This document shows, in pieces, positions 17,188 through 25,887 of a stretch of DNA of 64,000 nt. Numbering within the stretch: position 1 is the first letter of the stretch; the number at the start of each line of letters is the position of its first letter. Location of the stretch: the NCBI GenBank assembly GCA_050157065.1, contig CP189573.1, one strand, 5' to 3'. The position numbers were made by a program, and so were the translations under genes. The notes under the pieces were generated by a model. It was not told the origin of the DNA and ran no database searches. It worked only from the letters and a program-made list of their open reading frames with translations. Source of the DNA: Avipropionibacterium sp050157065 (GTDB lineage Bacteria > Actinomycetota > Actinomycetes > Propionibacteriales > Propionibacteriaceae).

Positions 17188-17247
17188 GCGACTCACCAAG
17201 ACTGCCCGCGAAACACGCTCGGTGCCTCACGTAGGAGTGCCCGCGAA
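17188..17247 (+). repeat. Left inverted end of the outer IS
   Basis: Contains two copies of one unit: ACTCACCAAGACTGCCCGCG at 17191-17210 and, after 11 bases, GTGCCTCACGTAGGAGTGCC at 17222-17241 followed by CGCGAA. The inner unit is nearly identical to the reverse complement of 19986-20012. Paired copies at an IS end suggest two transposase-binding sites. Confidence 0.65.
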
Positions 17248-17685
17248 GCGGTGACCCTCGTTGGGTATGAGGAGTGAGTTGTCGATGCGGTCTCGTGCCG
17301 AGGTTACGACGAGGTACGCGAAGGCGTATCTGAAGGCCTCGAAGAAGGACAAGGGCCGGGTCCTGGACCAGGTCGTGGCGGTGACGGGCTGGTCGCGTGA
17401 CAACGCGCGGCGTCGGCTCGTCGGGGCTGCCGGGTAGGCTCCGGGCGCCAGCCGGCAGGTCGCGAGAAGGGCCAGGAAGCGGCGGGCGGACAAGTTCTCC
17501 TACGACGCCCGGCTGGTCCTTCAGAAGGTGTGGGCAGCATCGGGCGGTCAGTGCGGGGAGTACCTGGCGGCGTCGATGCAGCTCCAACTCGACGGGCTGG
17601 AACGCCACGGCGAACTCGTGGAGGGCTGTGACCGCTACACACCCGGGGTGCGTGCCGAGCTGCTCGCCATGTCGGCTGCCTCGAT

Positions 17686-19110
17686 GAGCGTGTCAAGTTG
17701 TGTGTGTAAACGGGTCTTGATGGTTGTGGTTCAGATGGTGGCCGGGAGTCGGCCGGGGTAGATGATTTCGAGTTGGTTGAGGGCGGCGGTCCAGCCGTGG
17801 GTGCCGGCTCCGCAGGAGAGGATGCTGCGTTTCTTCGGGTCACCTCCTCGGGGCTTGTCGCGGGTCTCGATGTCGCAGACGGCGAGGTAGAGGATCTTGT
17901 AGACCGCGTCGTCGGAGGGGAACTGGCCGCGGGTCTTGGAGACCTTGCGGAGTTGGTAGTTGATCGATTCGATGGCGTTGGTGGTGTAGACGACCCGGCG
18001 GATCTCGGCGGGCAGGTCGAGGAACGGCACCAGGTCGTTCCAGGCGCGGCGCCAGACATCGACCACCGCCGGGCAGCGGCGTCCGATCTCGGAGGCGGCG
18101 AACGTGTCGAGGGCGTGTTCGGCGGCGGCGACGCTGGGGGCGGTGTAGATCGGCCGGAGCGCTGCGGCGATCGCTTTGCGGTCCTTCCAGGAGGCGTAGC
18201 GCATGCTGTTGCGGATCAGGTGGACCACGCAGGTCTGGACCAGCGCGTCGGGCCAGACCTGCTCCACCACGGCGGGCAGGCCGGTCAGCCCGTCACAGCA
18301 CACGATCAGCACGTCACGGACCCCGCGGTGGCGGAGCTCGTTCAGCACGCCGAGCCAGAACCGGGCCCCTTCGGTCTGCTCGATCCACAGTCCCAGCACG
18401 CGTTTGCGGCCCTCGAGGTCGACCCCGACCGCGAGGTGGCAGGCCTTGATCCGGACCGCGCCGTTGTCGCGGACCCGGACCCGGATCGCGTCGATGTAGA
18501 CGATCGGGTAGACCTCGTCCAACGGCCGGGACCGCCATTCCACGACGAGGTCGTTCACGCTGTCGGTGATGTTGGCGATGGTTTCGTGGCTGAGCTGGGC
18601 ACCGTAGGTCTGGGCCAGCCACTCGGCGATGTCACGGGTGGTCAGGCCCTTGGCATACAAACTGATCACCATGTCGTCGAACTCGGTCAGCCGACGGGCC
18701 CCCTTCGGCACCGTGACCGGCTCGAACGTACCCTGCCGGTCCCGCGGCACCTCGACCTCGGCCGGCCCGGCCGCGGTCTGGACCGTCTTCGATGTCGCAC
18801 CGTTGCGGGAGTTACCGCTACCCCGACCCTCCACCGCGTACTTCTCGTAGCCGAGATGGGCGGTCATCTCACCCTGCAACGCAGCCTCCACGGCCTGCTT
18901 GATCAGGTCCGGCAACACACCGCCCTCACCCGTCAGCTGGAGCCCGTCACGCTGCGCCTGCTCAACGATGTCAGCGATCTGCTCACGTACCTCACCAGGC
19001 ACCGCCGACCCCTTGTTGTTGTTGATCTTGGAATCCATGAGGATCACCCTTCCGGAAGCGCACCGCTTCCTGTTGGAGCGACCCGCTTACACACCCCATT
19101 TGACACCCCC
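17686..19110 (-). mobile_element. IS256-family insertion sequence, 1425 bp
   Basis: Terminal inverted repeats start GTGTCAAGTTGTGTGTGTAA at 17690 on the left; the right end, in reverse complement from 19106, reads GTGTCAAATGGGGTGTGTAA, and both continue to CGGGTC. The flanks carry GCCTCGAT at 17678-17685 and GCCTCGGAT at 19111-19119, the expected 8-bp target duplication with one extra base on the right. It holds one intact transposase gene. It lies inside the transposase gene of another IS, so it arrived later. Confidence 0.88.
17731..19038 (-). CDS. IS256 family transposase
   Basis: 435 residues, full length for the family. The N-terminal part has LPDLIKQAVEAALQGEMTAH and GNSRNGATSKTV; the catalytic residues are the Asp in IVYIDAIRV (about 175-183), the Asp in IVCCDGLTGLP (about 240), and the Glu in YTTNAIESIN (about 345). 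CVVHLIRNSMRY lies between the second Asp and the Glu, as usual in IS256. The frame is intact, so the enzyme is probably functional. ATG 19036-19038 is preferred over the upstream GTG (19047) because GGAAGG lies 9 bases before it. Confidence 0.93.
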   Translation of the reverse strand: MDSKINNNKGSAVPGEVREQIADIVEQAQRDGLQLTGEGGVLPDLIKQAVEAALQGEMTAHLGYEKYAVEGRGSGNSRNGATSKTVQTAAGPAEVEVPRDRQGTFEPVTVPKGARRLTEFDDMVISLYAKGLTTRDIAEWLAQTYGAQLSHETIANITDSVNDLVVEWRSRPLDEVYPIVYIDAIRVRVRDNGAVRIKACHLAVGVDLEGRKRVLGLWIEQTEGARFWLGVLNELRHRGVRDVLIVCCDGLTGLPAVVEQVWPDALVQTCVVHLIRNSMRYASWKDRKAIAAALRPIYTAPSVAAAEHALDTFAASEIGRRCPAVVDVWRRAWNDLVPFLDLPAEIRRVVYTTNAIESINYQLRKVSKTRGQFPSDDAVYKILYLAVCDIETRDKPRGGDPKKRSILSCGAGTHGWTAALNQLEIIYPGRLPATI

Positions 19111-19985
19111 GCCTCGGATCGACCGTTACCTCGCCCCAGCGAAGGCGACCGACCAGATCCGGGGTGTCGCAACAACGAAACCCTCACCCTGCTGCGAAGT
19201 TCGATCAAGATCCGGCGGGCCGGTGACGAGGTCGAGGCCGAGCCCGGGTTCTTCGAGGGTGACACGGTCCCACACTGCGGTCCGACGTTGAAGGGCGAAT
19301 TCGCCCGCACGGTGAACCTGACGTGCGTCCACACCGGCTGGGTGTTCACCCGCACCGTTCGCAACAACGCCCACATCCACGTCCTCGCGGCGTTGAAGGC
19401 CGGCGTGGTCGAGATCCCGTTCGAGGTGACCGGGCTCGACTTCGACAACGGCAGCGAGTTCCTCAACAAGGCCGTGATCAAGTGGGCCAGTGAGATGGAG
19501 ATCTTCTTCACCCGCTCGCGGCCCTACAAGAAGAACGACCAGGCCACCATCGAGTCGAAGAACAACCACCTGGTCCGCAAGTACGGCTTCTACTACCGCT
19601 ACGACACCACCGAGGAACGGACAGTGCTGAACCGGCTGTGGCCGCTGGTCAACGACCGGCTGAACTACCTGACCCCGACCAAGAAGCCGGTCGGGTACGG
19701 CACCGACCGCAACGGCCGCCGAACCCGGCTCTACGACAAGCCACAGACCCCGCTGGACCGACTCCTCGCCGCGAACGTCCTCGCACCGGCCCAGACCGCC
19801 GAACTGACCGCCCACCGCGACAGCCTGAACCCGGCCGCGATCGGCCGCCAGATCGCCGACCTGCAAACCGTGCTGCTCAAACTGCCCAAGGAAAAGACCG
19901 AACAGCTCTACCTGGCCAGCATCCCGCCCGCCCTGCCCGACGCCAGCCGAGGCGTCAAGATCAAGGCCTCCTGATCGACACCAGA

Positions 19986-20046
19986 TTCGCGGGCAAACCT
20001 ACGTGAGGCACCGAAGCCGTTTCGCGGGGCATCTTGACGTGAGGCA
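19986..20046 (+). repeat. Right inverted end of the outer IS
   Basis: Again two copies of the unit: TTCGCGGGCAAACCTACGTG at 19986-20005 followed by AGGCAC, and TTTCGCGGGGCATCTTGACG at 20020-20039 followed by TGAGGCAC. Read in reverse complement it aligns with the left end over about 48 bp with only a few mismatches. Confidence 0.65.
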
Positions 20047-20073
20047 CTACGTATGTCAACGCGAGGTACATCG

Positions 20074-20397
20074 TCAGTGGGTCGGCGCTTCCGTCGATCG
20101 CCGGGTCCGGGCCAGTGCCAGACCGCCGAGCACCGTCGCAGTCAGCCCGAGGGCCAGCGACATCCCACCGGCCACGACGCCATTGCCGGTACCCAGGCCG
20201 CCGTCGGCGAGCGCCCAGTTGATGATGCCGCCGACCATGCACAGCGGCCCCAGCGCCAACGCCACCGTGGCACCCGTCCGCCCGCGGCCGGCGCACCGCC
20301 GAGCGCGGACCAGGGCAACCGCACCCATGGCCGTGGCACCCATCGCGATGAACGCCACGACCGTCGACCAGGCGCGATCGAAGGTCAGCCCGTACAC
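20074..20397 (-). pseudogene. DUF6223 family membrane protein, 5'-truncated
   Basis: The 107 visible residues hold three hydrophobic segments: VVAFIAMGATAMGAVALV, VALALGPLCMVGGIINWAL and SLALGLTATVLGGLALA, with the family-like GGLGTGNGVVAGG between the last two and a basic tail. The N-terminal signal-like segment expected in this family is absent. The frame ends abruptly at 20397, exactly where the heparinase fragment on the opposite strand begins. I read it as the 3' remainder of a gene whose 5' end was deleted. The GTG at 20397 would be an accidental start. Family assignment is from the overall pattern and is moderate. Confidence 0.55.
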
Positions 20398-20398
20398 G

Positions 20399-21778
20399 GT
20401 GTTCGTCGATGGTCATGGTCAGGGCGTGCGCCAGGGTTTCCCGCAGGGGCGTGGATCGATGCGAGCCGGGGTGGTCTCGGATGCGTGCGTGTACGTGGTC
20501 GGCTCCGCGGCGAAGGCGTACGAGACGACGCCGCTGGACGTCTTCGACCGGTCTGTGGTCGCGCTCCCCGACCAGTACTACCTGATGATCGACACGTTGG
20601 CCGCGCCGGAGTCGCATGTCTACGACTGGCGACTCGGTGCTGGATCGGGCACCGACTACCTGATCGACGGGGCCCACTTCCCGTTGGGCAACAGCCGGGT
20701 TGGCCGCGTCGTTGATCAGTGGAACAACTCGGCCCAGCTGCGGCTGACCCTGCTGGACGACCAGCCACGCACGATCACCTTGGCCCCCTACGACGGCGCC
20801 GAGGAGTACGGGCAGCAGCTCCACGTCAGCAGTGGGGCGCCGGCCCGAGAGGCCGAGATCATGACGCTGCTGCAGGCTGGCGCGCGGAACACGCCAGGCT
20901 TGCTTCAGGCCGAGACGTTGCCGATGGTCACCTCGGGGCCGGGATCGCGGAACCTGTCGATCAGCGGCGCGACCGTGGTGTTCCTGCGCTCGACCGCCGT
21001 CGGTGACTGGGTGGAGTTCACCATTGACCTGCCGGAGTCCGGGTCGTACGACGTGCGGTTCTGGTTCGGCACATCGCCGTCGTATGCGCAACTGCGACTG
21101 TCGATCGACGGCGAACCGCTGGGCAGCGTGGTCGACACCTATCGCTCCGAGATCACGCTGCTGGATGCGGTCTCATTCGGCAGTTTGTCGCTCACCGCCG
21201 GCACCCACAAGGTGCGGCTGACGGTGACGGGTCACAACGCATCGTCGGCCGGCTATTTCATCTCGGTGGACGCCTTCCAGATCGTACGGACCGGCACTCC
21301 GGTCGATCCGCAGCCGCTGCCGACACTCGCGGCGCGGCGAGTGATCAGTGACACTGCGGTCGGCGCGGTGGTGACCCGACCAGCGGGCGAGCGATCGTTG
21401 ACCGACGTGATCGGGCTGCGGACGGGTGCGGCTTCCGCCGTGCTGGAAGGGGTTCGCACCGACGCCGAGCAGTTCCTGGTCGCGTTCGACCGCGGGCCGG
21501 CAGTGGAGCGGTACGCCCTGACCCGGGCCACTTCCGCCATCGCTCGCGCCCGTCGCCTGCTGGCCTGCACCTCAGCAGTTGATCTTGGCGTGCTGCACCA
21601 CGACGAGGCGACCCTCGTGACGATCACGACACCTGTTGATCAAGCTGTCAGCTTCCACGTGCGGACGGCGACCATGGTCACCGTGAACGGGGAACCGGCC
21701 GGGGTCCAGTTCGACGCCGGGCGACAGGTGCTGACCATGACTCTGGCGGCCGGTACGCATCAGGTGGTGGTGACCTGA
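20399..21778 (+). pseudogene. Heparinase II/III-like protein, C-terminal fragment
   Basis: The frame from about 20399 reads VFVDGHGQGVRQGFPQGRG, which matches the start of the beta-sandwich domain of heparinase II/III or alginate-lyase-like enzymes, then CVYVVGSAAKAYETTPLDVFDRSVVALPDQYYLMID. A carbohydrate-binding-like beta domain is inserted (about 20905-21290: LLQAETLPM ... YFISVDAFQIVRTG), and the protein ends with further beta strands (HQVVVT). The whole catalytic alpha/alpha-barrel domain is missing, and there is no signal peptide or ribosome site. The open frame reaches back to 20003, but that part overlaps the DUF6223 remnant and is not coding. So this is the 3' half of a broken polysaccharide lyase gene. 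Confidence 0.65.
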
Positions 21779-21909
21779 GGCGCCACGACACACACGTCAT
21801 CGAGGAAGGCTGCCTCACTGACCCCCGAAAGATCCGCGAGCACATCGCACACCGCACGACGTCGGCTGCCCAGCTCGACGTCGGCGGTGGTCAATGAGCG
21901 GAGTTGAGT

Positions 21910-24900
21910 TCACTCCCGGGTGAAGACCTCGGCGTCATCGAACAACACGTGACTGCCCAGTGGCAGGTCGTTGACGTAGATGATCAGGTCTACGTTGGTC
22001 ACCGTTCGCGTGCCATAGGCCGCTGCCACGTCGAAGTGCAGGCCGACGGGCAACCACTCCCCGGCCGAGGTAGCGAACGGTGTCGGGTCAGACGTGTGGG
22101 TGACTACGACAGCGCCGGCCTCCGTCCGTAGCCGGATCGCCCAACGGACCGTCCCTTGGCTGGTCGACGACGCCTTCACGCGGACCACCGCGCGGTGTTC
22201 GCCCACCATGATGGGTACGGCGAGCTGACGGGGCCCGCCACCGCCGGCAGCATTCTCTGCCGAGCTCATACCCGTTCCCAGCAACGCGAAGGATCCGGTT
22301 CTGGCGTCGTCATCGCGGGTGAATCGGGGCTCCCGCCAGATGCCCCAGTCGGCCGGAGGTGTCGCGGGGTCCGGCCAGTCCTCGAACGATGGATTGGTCA
22401 CCCACTGCGTCCAACCAGCAGTGTCTCCCGCCACCAGCAGTGGCGCAGACTGCACCGGCAGTCCACCGTCGAAGACGGCTTCCACGACCACGTGGTCCTC
22501 CCAGATGGTCTCGGTGGTCGGTGCCGGGACGGTGAAGGTCGCCGTGCGTGCGGTCTCATCCCAGCTCAGCGTCGCGGTCGAGAGTTGGGCGGCCGTGCCG
22601 TTCACCCGGCGCACGAGGGTGAAGTCCTGGGGCGTTGGCGTACGGCTCGGAGTGCCGTCCAACTGCACCGTCACCGTGCCCGGTTGGACCTCGACCAGCT
22701 CGATCGCCGCACCCGGTGGAATGTGCGCTGCCGACTGCACGGCTTCGAAGTCGTCGATGTAGAGGTTGCCGTTGCCGGCGTGCCCGTTCACCTCCAGCCC
22801 GACCCGAGCCGCCGCCACGGGCGCACCGCCGATCTCGGCGGGAACCGGCTCCGTCATGCCGATGGTGGTCCACGACCCGACGGTGTCGGCATAGGCCTGT
22901 CGTAGCGAACGCCGGGACTCCAGGACCCGGCCCTGGGCGTCGAGCAGGTCGAGGACCAGCCAGGTCGTGTCTCCGGTGGCGCCCCCGGGGGCGACCAGAT
23001 AGCGCACCCGGGTCGTCAACAGCCCCGGTTCGACGGCGAACGTCTGGTGCAGCCGGCCGGCCAGCATGTCACCCACCCACAAGACGGCGGACCCCGTGTA
23101 GGCCTTCTCCGGATCGACCAACCGTACGAAGGCGTCGTCGGGACGGCGTGGGTCTCCCACCCAGATCTCCGGCGACTCATCGCCGTACTCGAAGGATGAG
23201 TTGCGGGTGAGCAGGATTCCGGCGGCACCATTGAGAATCAGTGCCGCCGTCTGAGCCGCCAGGCCAGTTTCCGCGGCCAAGGTGCCGAGCGCATTCGTCA
23301 CCTCGCCGCCGTCGGATTCGTGATCGCGCACGTAGTCCACCAAGGCCCACGCCTGGTTGGACGGGAGCCCGGACCACTCGGCGAAGATCGTGGTCAGGCG
23401 CTGCTGTGGTTGCAGGATCGGCCGGTCGACGAACCACTGGTCATGGATCTCTGCTCGGCGTTGCCCCAACGCAGCCAGCTGGTCGGTCTCGGTCCTGATC
23501 AACTCCACCATCGCCAGCGCTTGGTCGCGGGTGGCGAGAGGCGCGACCGGGTGCGCGTAGCTCAGCACCGTGGCCTCGTAGAACTCGAAGCCGTCCATGA
23601 TCACCTGGAGTCGCGACTGCTGGTCGGCTGTCTGGACTCGTGCTTGTGCGGCTTCCAGCCACGACCGGCACTGCGCCATCTCCGCCGGCGCGACGGCGGC
23701 GAGGTAGGAGACAAGATAGAAGGAGAGGTACGTGATGTCCTTGCGGTTCTGGAACCACGGGAGGTCCAGCACCCGGCTGGTCCAGAACTCCTCCCAGTGG
23801 TCGAAGTAGCGCTTCACGTAGGGTGCGGCCTCGAGGCCGACGGCATGCTCGTACCAGTCATCGAGCAGGGCGTCCACGTCCTGGTGCGGGTTCCACAGGA
23901 GTTTGGTCAGGGTGTGCACCTTGGGGCCCTCGGCCCAGGTCACGTCGGTCTCCCCGAAGTAGGCCGCCAGCCCGTGGTCCACGCCGTACCGCAGCACGTC
24001 GGCCACATGGTGGGGGAAGGCTCGCGGCACCTGGTAGCGAGCGCCGTAGACGTAGTCGTAGAAGGCCAGCCGGTCCGACACCTGGGACCACGCCTCGGTC
24101 AACGCCGTGCCCAGCTGCTTCTGCTCGGGATCGAGCCAGGTCAGGCGCTCCTTGGTGAGGTAGGGCACGACACGTTCGTGCAGTCGAAAGCTCGGCGGAT
24201 CCGCGACCTCCCGATACGCGAGCACTCCGAACCACTTGTCCGGGTGGGTCCGGAGGACGCCTTCGACGACCTGGTTGACCCAGTTGAAGTAGATGTCGGA
24301 CAGATCGCTGAAGCCGAAGGAATTCGTGCGATGGGGGTTGGCCGGATGGTCCGGCTCGGCTTCGGCGAATCCGCCGGAGTCGTTCACCGCCAGGGAGAAC
24401 GACGTGCGATCGGGATCCTCGTCAAAGTAGCCGACGATGTAGTCGATGGCGGCCTGCACCGTGCCGGGCTCGGTGAACTGGGGTTGCCAGGCCACCGTGT
24501 TGGTGGGGATGTAACGAACCCCGTTCCGCAGTGGGTAGAACTCGGGGTGCGTCTCGGGCCAGTGTTCGGACGGCTGCCCCGGGCGGGGCTGGAAGATGCG
24601 CCACAGGTTGTGGTTGTGGCCCTCGATCGAGTTGTGGACCCGCAGCCGTTCGCCCAGGGCACGGTTGATCCGGATGCGGGGCGCGTCTCCGGGCATGTGG
24701 AGCGGATGCGGCGCACGGGACTCAATGGCAGGTTGGGCGAGCCGGTACTGGCGGGTGAGCGAGAGCGAGGCGAGCTCAGGGACGTGGGTGCCGAACTCCT
24801 CGGGCATCAACCAGCGCACGCCGACGCACCGTTCGAGAAAGTCGTCCACCGCATACCCGGTGGCCACAGAACTCTTTCCGGTGAGGACGACGAACCGGTG

Positions 24901-25587
24901 GTCAACGGACAGGACGAACCCCTGCGCCGACAGCTGGTCAAGGGCGTCGTCCACCTGCGGACGCAGGTCGTCCGGCACCGATCCGACATGGATCTGCAGC
25001 ATGTCGGTGAACTCGCCGGCCAGCCGGTCGTCCCCTTGTGGCACCACCGTCAGGACAACCGACGTCGCCCTGGCCACGAAGTCGATCAGTCGGGTCACCG
25101 CAGCGCGGGTCTGATCATCGGCATCACGGCCGTGCACCACCACGGCACGGGGTTCGCCGTCGTCGACCACGGGCACCGCAGGCCGAAGCACCAGGGTGTC
25201 ACTCAGTCCGGTGCCGGTCGGACCGCTGAACCTGAACCGGATCGGCATCGCCTCGCGGGCGGGAGATGAAACCGGAGCGAAATCGACCAGCACGCGCTCG
25301 GCGGACAGGCGGAGCACCCCCGTCACCGGTCGCGCGACCGGCGCCGCCCGCCCGTTCACCGGCTCCGCCATCACCGTCACGGCGGCCGGGTCGGGTAGGT
25401 CGCGGGCCCAATCGATGATCAGTTGCCCGTTGCTGGCTTGGTGGATGACCACCGGGCTGGCCGCCCATGCCCTGGCCGGCAGCAGGGCCCAGCCCGCGGC
25501 CGCGCCCGCGCTGCCAGCCAGCAGCGTGCGGCGGGTCAGATTGACGGAGTTGACAGCGCTGTGACGCGCAGGCTCATCGATGGGCAT
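21910..25587 (-). CDS. Large Tat-exported DUF4838 glycoside-hydrolase-like protein
   Basis: 1225 residues. N-terminal signal NLTRRTLLAGSAGAAAGWALLPARAWA has the twin arginine and an AWA cleavage site. A beta domain follows, then an alpha/beta domain (VVLTGKSSVATGYAVDDFLERCVGVRWLMP) that precedes the DUF4838 barrel: IEGHNHNLWRIFQ, WPETHPEFYPLRNG, SLAVNDSGGF, FGVLAYREV, YGARYQVPRAFPHH. Downstream lie at least two carbohydrate-binding-like beta domains (ILLTRNSSFEYGDESP and VTNPSFEDWPDP openings) separated by an Ig-like stretch. The exported location and modules fit extracellular polysaccharide breakdown; the exact bond is unknown. ATG 25587 has GGAGG 5 bases upstream. Confidence 0.83.
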   Translation of the reverse strand: MPIDEPARHSAVNSVNLTRRTLLAGSAGAAAGWALLPARAWAASPVVIHQASNGQLIIDWARDLPDPAAVTVMAEPVNGRAAPVARPVTGVLRLSAERVLVDFAPVSSPAREAMPIRFRFSGPTGTGLSDTLVLRPAVPVVDDGEPRAVVVHGRDADDQTRAAVTRLIDFVARATSVVLTVVPQGDDRLAGEFTDMLQIHVGSVPDDLRPQVDDALDQLSAQGFVLSVDHRFVVLTGKSSVATGYAVDDFLERCVGVRWLMPEEFGTHVPELASLSLTRQYRLAQPAIESRAPHPLHMPGDAPRIRINRALGERLRVHNSIEGHNHNLWRIFQPRPGQPSEHWPETHPEFYPLRNGVRYIPTNTVAWQPQFTEPGTVQAAIDYIVGYFDEDPDRTSFSLAVNDSGGFAEAEPDHPANPHRTNSFGFSDLSDIYFNWVNQVVEGVLRTHPDKWFGVLAYREVADPPSFRLHERVVPYLTKERLTWLDPEQKQLGTALTEAWSQVSDRLAFYDYVYGARYQVPRAFPHHVADVLRYGVDHGLAAYFGETDVTWAEGPKVHTLTKLLWNPHQDVDALLDDWYEHAVGLEAAPYVKRYFDHWEEFWTSRVLDLPWFQNRKDITYLSFYLVSYLAAVAPAEMAQCRSWLEAAQARVQTADQQSRLQVIMDGFEFYEATVLSYAHPVAPLATRDQALAMVELIRTETDQLAALGQRRAEIHDQWFVDRPILQPQQRLTTIFAEWSGLPSNQAWALVDYVRDHESDGGEVTNALGTLAAETGLAAQTAALILNGAAGILLTRNSSFEYGDESPEIWVGDPRRPDDAFVRLVDPEKAYTGSAVLWVGDMLAGRLHQTFAVEPGLLTTRVRYLVAPGGATGDTTWLVLDLLDAQGRVLESRRSLRQAYADTVGSWTTIGMTEPVPAEIGGAPVAAARVGLEVNGHAGNGNLYIDDFEAVQSAAHIPPGAAIELVEVQPGTVTVQLDGTPSRTPTPQDFTLVRRVNGTAAQLSTATLSWDETARTATFTVPAPTTETIWEDHVVVEAVFDGGLPVQSAPLLVAGDTAGWTQWVTNPSFEDWPDPATPPADWGIWREPRFTRDDDARTGSFALLGTGMSSAENAAGGGGPRQLAVPIMVGEHRAVVRVKASSTSQGTVRWAIRLRTEAGAVVVTHTSDPTPFATSAGEWLPVGLHFDVAAAYGTRTVTNVDLIIYVNDLPLGSHVLFDDAEVFTRE

Positions 25588-25887
25588 CAGTGCCTCCTTC
25601 GGAAGGCTGCATCACATCACCTCGAACGGAGGCGCCGCATTATGCAGTGAGTTTTCTGAACTATCGCCCTTTCCGAGCGACCGGTCAAGACCCCGTCACG
25701 GACCGAGACGCGCATGGTCTCTCCGGGCGGCACACCCCTCCCCTCGTGTCACGGGATGAACCGCCCCGGTCGATCAGGTTCTACATCATGGGAATCCCAT
25801 CGGAATCACGCCGCACCCACCGTGTTGAGGCTGGGATCGGGCTCAGGCGTGACCACCAGAGTGGCAGGGATGGCGAAGGAGCTGACC
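25588..25887. other. Divergent intergenic region (300 bp)
   Basis: Lies between the DUF4838 gene and the solute-binding lipoprotein. It holds the 27-bp motif at 25635-25661 and the ribosome-binding sites at both edges. I see no small gene and no RNA structure in the rest. Confidence 0.5.
25635..25661 (-). promoter_or_regulatory. Second copy of the 27-bp motif, upstream of the large DUF4838 gene
   Basis: Plus-strand CCGCATTATGCAG at the start and TTCTGAAC at the end; 20 of 27 positions equal those at 16634-16660. The dyad is CTGCA-TAA-TGCGG on the minus strand, one mismatch from perfect, and contains GCATAAT, a good -10. It begins 47 bases upstream of the start codon. Confidence 0.55.

Larger units (their letters stand above)
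17285..19974 (+). pseudogene. Integrase-core (DDE) transposase of the outer IS, inactivated
   Basis: The reconstructed protein starts MRSRAEVTTRYAKAYLKASK and has an N-terminal HTH region (RVLDQVVAVTGWSRDNARRR). The catalytic DDE set is present downstream: FFEGDTV (about 19250), GLDFDNGSEFLN (about 19435) and TIESKNNH (about 19545), ending in KIKAS. Three lesions kill it: an in-frame TAG at 17435-17437 after residue 50, an IS256-family insertion at 17686, and a one-base deletion near 19187 (SPCCEV in one frame, TLLRSSIKIRR in the next). The 3' part still gives a long open frame, which could be mistaken for a live gene. Confidence 0.8.
17188..20046 (+). mobile_element. IS element with DDE/integrase-type transposase, interrupted by an IS256-family element
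   Basis: Bounded by inverted ends of about 60 bp (see the two repeat entries). It carries one transposase gene on the plus strand (17285-19974), now dead. Without the 1425-bp insertion and its duplicated target it would be about 1.4 kb long. It lies between the XRE-nucleotidyltransferase pseudogene and a truncated DUF6223 gene. The precise outer limits and its own target duplication are uncertain. I could not name the IS family with confidence. Confidence 0.75.

Noticed and set aside
17773..19200. N-terminal part of the 733-residue plus-strand frame
   Set aside because: It runs antisense through the intact IS256 transposase. Only the part after about 19187 is transposase-like and belongs to the broken outer IS.
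17179..20064. TATGTC(G/A)ACGCGA found at both sides of the outer IS (17179-17191 and 20052-20064) as a target duplication
   Set aside because: The left copy would overlap the inverted end and the right copy lies 5 bases outside it, so the positions are not symmetric. Left as coincidence or ill-defined ends.
23320..25269. 649-residue plus-strand frame opposite the large DUF4838 gene
   Set aside because: No recognisable motif; reverse-complement shadow of a well-supported exported protein.
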